A DNA stretch of 64,000 nt from Mycobacterium gallinarum. Lineage in GTDB: Bacteria > Actinomycetota > Actinomycetes > Mycobacteriales > Mycobacteriaceae. This document shows positions 63,977 through 64,000 of this stretch, one piece after another (within the stretch, counting starts at the first letter, position 1; every line of letters begins with the position of its first letter). The position numbers and the translations under genes were made by a program. The stretch is from contig NZ_AP022601.1 of NCBI RefSeq assembly GCF_010726765.1, forward strand, positions 4,774,001-4,838,000, read 5' to 3'. Under the pieces are notes generated by a model. The model searched no databases. It was not told the origin of the DNA and was given only the letters and a program-made list of their open reading frames with translations.

Positions 63977-64000
63977 TCAGTGCGGATGGTTGATGTACCA
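63977..64000 (-). CDS. C-terminal end of a gene continuing beyond the window
   Basis: The minus strand reads WYINHPH followed by TGA. This looks like the end of a coding sequence entering from the right edge, in the same direction as the preceding gene. Too short to identify. Confidence 0.35.
   Translation of the reverse strand, partial: WYINHPH

Overview
This is 64 kb of high-GC actinobacterial chromosome. Gene content and order point to a Mycobacterium, most likely a rapid grower of the Mycolicibacterium type. The backbone follows the M. tuberculosis order from about Rv0226c to Rv0270: DUF3068 protein and trehalose-mycolate acyltransferase, php, aftD, lpqI, Rv0238, htdX-fabG4-fadA2, fadE5, Rv0245, sdh1, nirBD, nnaR, aac(2'), pxpC-pxpB, fecB2, ligD-like polymerase and fadD2. 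The orthologue names come from recalled family knowledge; no database search was run. No rRNA, tRNA, insertion sequence, prophage or CRISPR array was seen.

Region by region. 1-10.6 kb: cell-envelope genes (partial membrane protein, DUF3068, TmaT-like acyltransferase; aftD-php-acyl-CoA ligase operon with a small membrane protein ahead of aftD). 10.8-16.3 kb: lpqI, a TetR regulator, and the htdX-fabG4 / fadA2 lipid module. 16.4-18.5 kb: SLAC1/TDT transporter and an F420-type (LLM) oxidoreductase. 18.5-18.8 kb: a non-coding locus with a perfect CRP-type palindrome, a foldable transcript and two terminators, in the place where the mycobacterial F6 small RNA lies. 18.8-28.6 kb: fadE5, a reductase, Rv0245, the succinate dehydrogenase 1 operon, and three small metabolic or unknown genes. 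28.7-34.4 kb: nitrite reductase nirBD, a SodC-like lipoprotein, a CbiX-like chelatase and the nitrate-assimilation regulator NnaR. 34.5-39.7 kb: aac(2'), oxoprolinase subunits, a queuosine-precursor-type transporter, an iron-siderophore lipoprotein and a YeiH transporter preceded by a 29-residue peptide gene.

39.7-59.7 kb is the most accessory-looking part. It holds an isolated EF-Tu domain-2 protein, SDRs, lysE separated by 5.4 kb from its regulator lysG, three MmyB-type XRE regulators (two divergent from an SDR), a broken cupin gene, an MFS carrier, a SigL-like sigma factor without a neighbouring anti-sigma gene, an FAD monooxygenase, a solitary second qcrB flanked by an 18-bp direct repeat, a DUF808 protein, a purine permease with a MarR regulator, a NYN protein and a STAS protein. 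The last 4 kb returns to the backbone (LigD-type polymerase, fadD2, SDR).

The clearest regulatory pattern is the palindrome TTACTC-N2-GAGTAA. It covers the start of the Rv0238-type TetR gene, lies in the fabG4/fadA2 divergent promoter, and recurs with two mismatches in front of fadE5 and near pxpB. This suggests a local TetR-controlled lipid-metabolism regulon.
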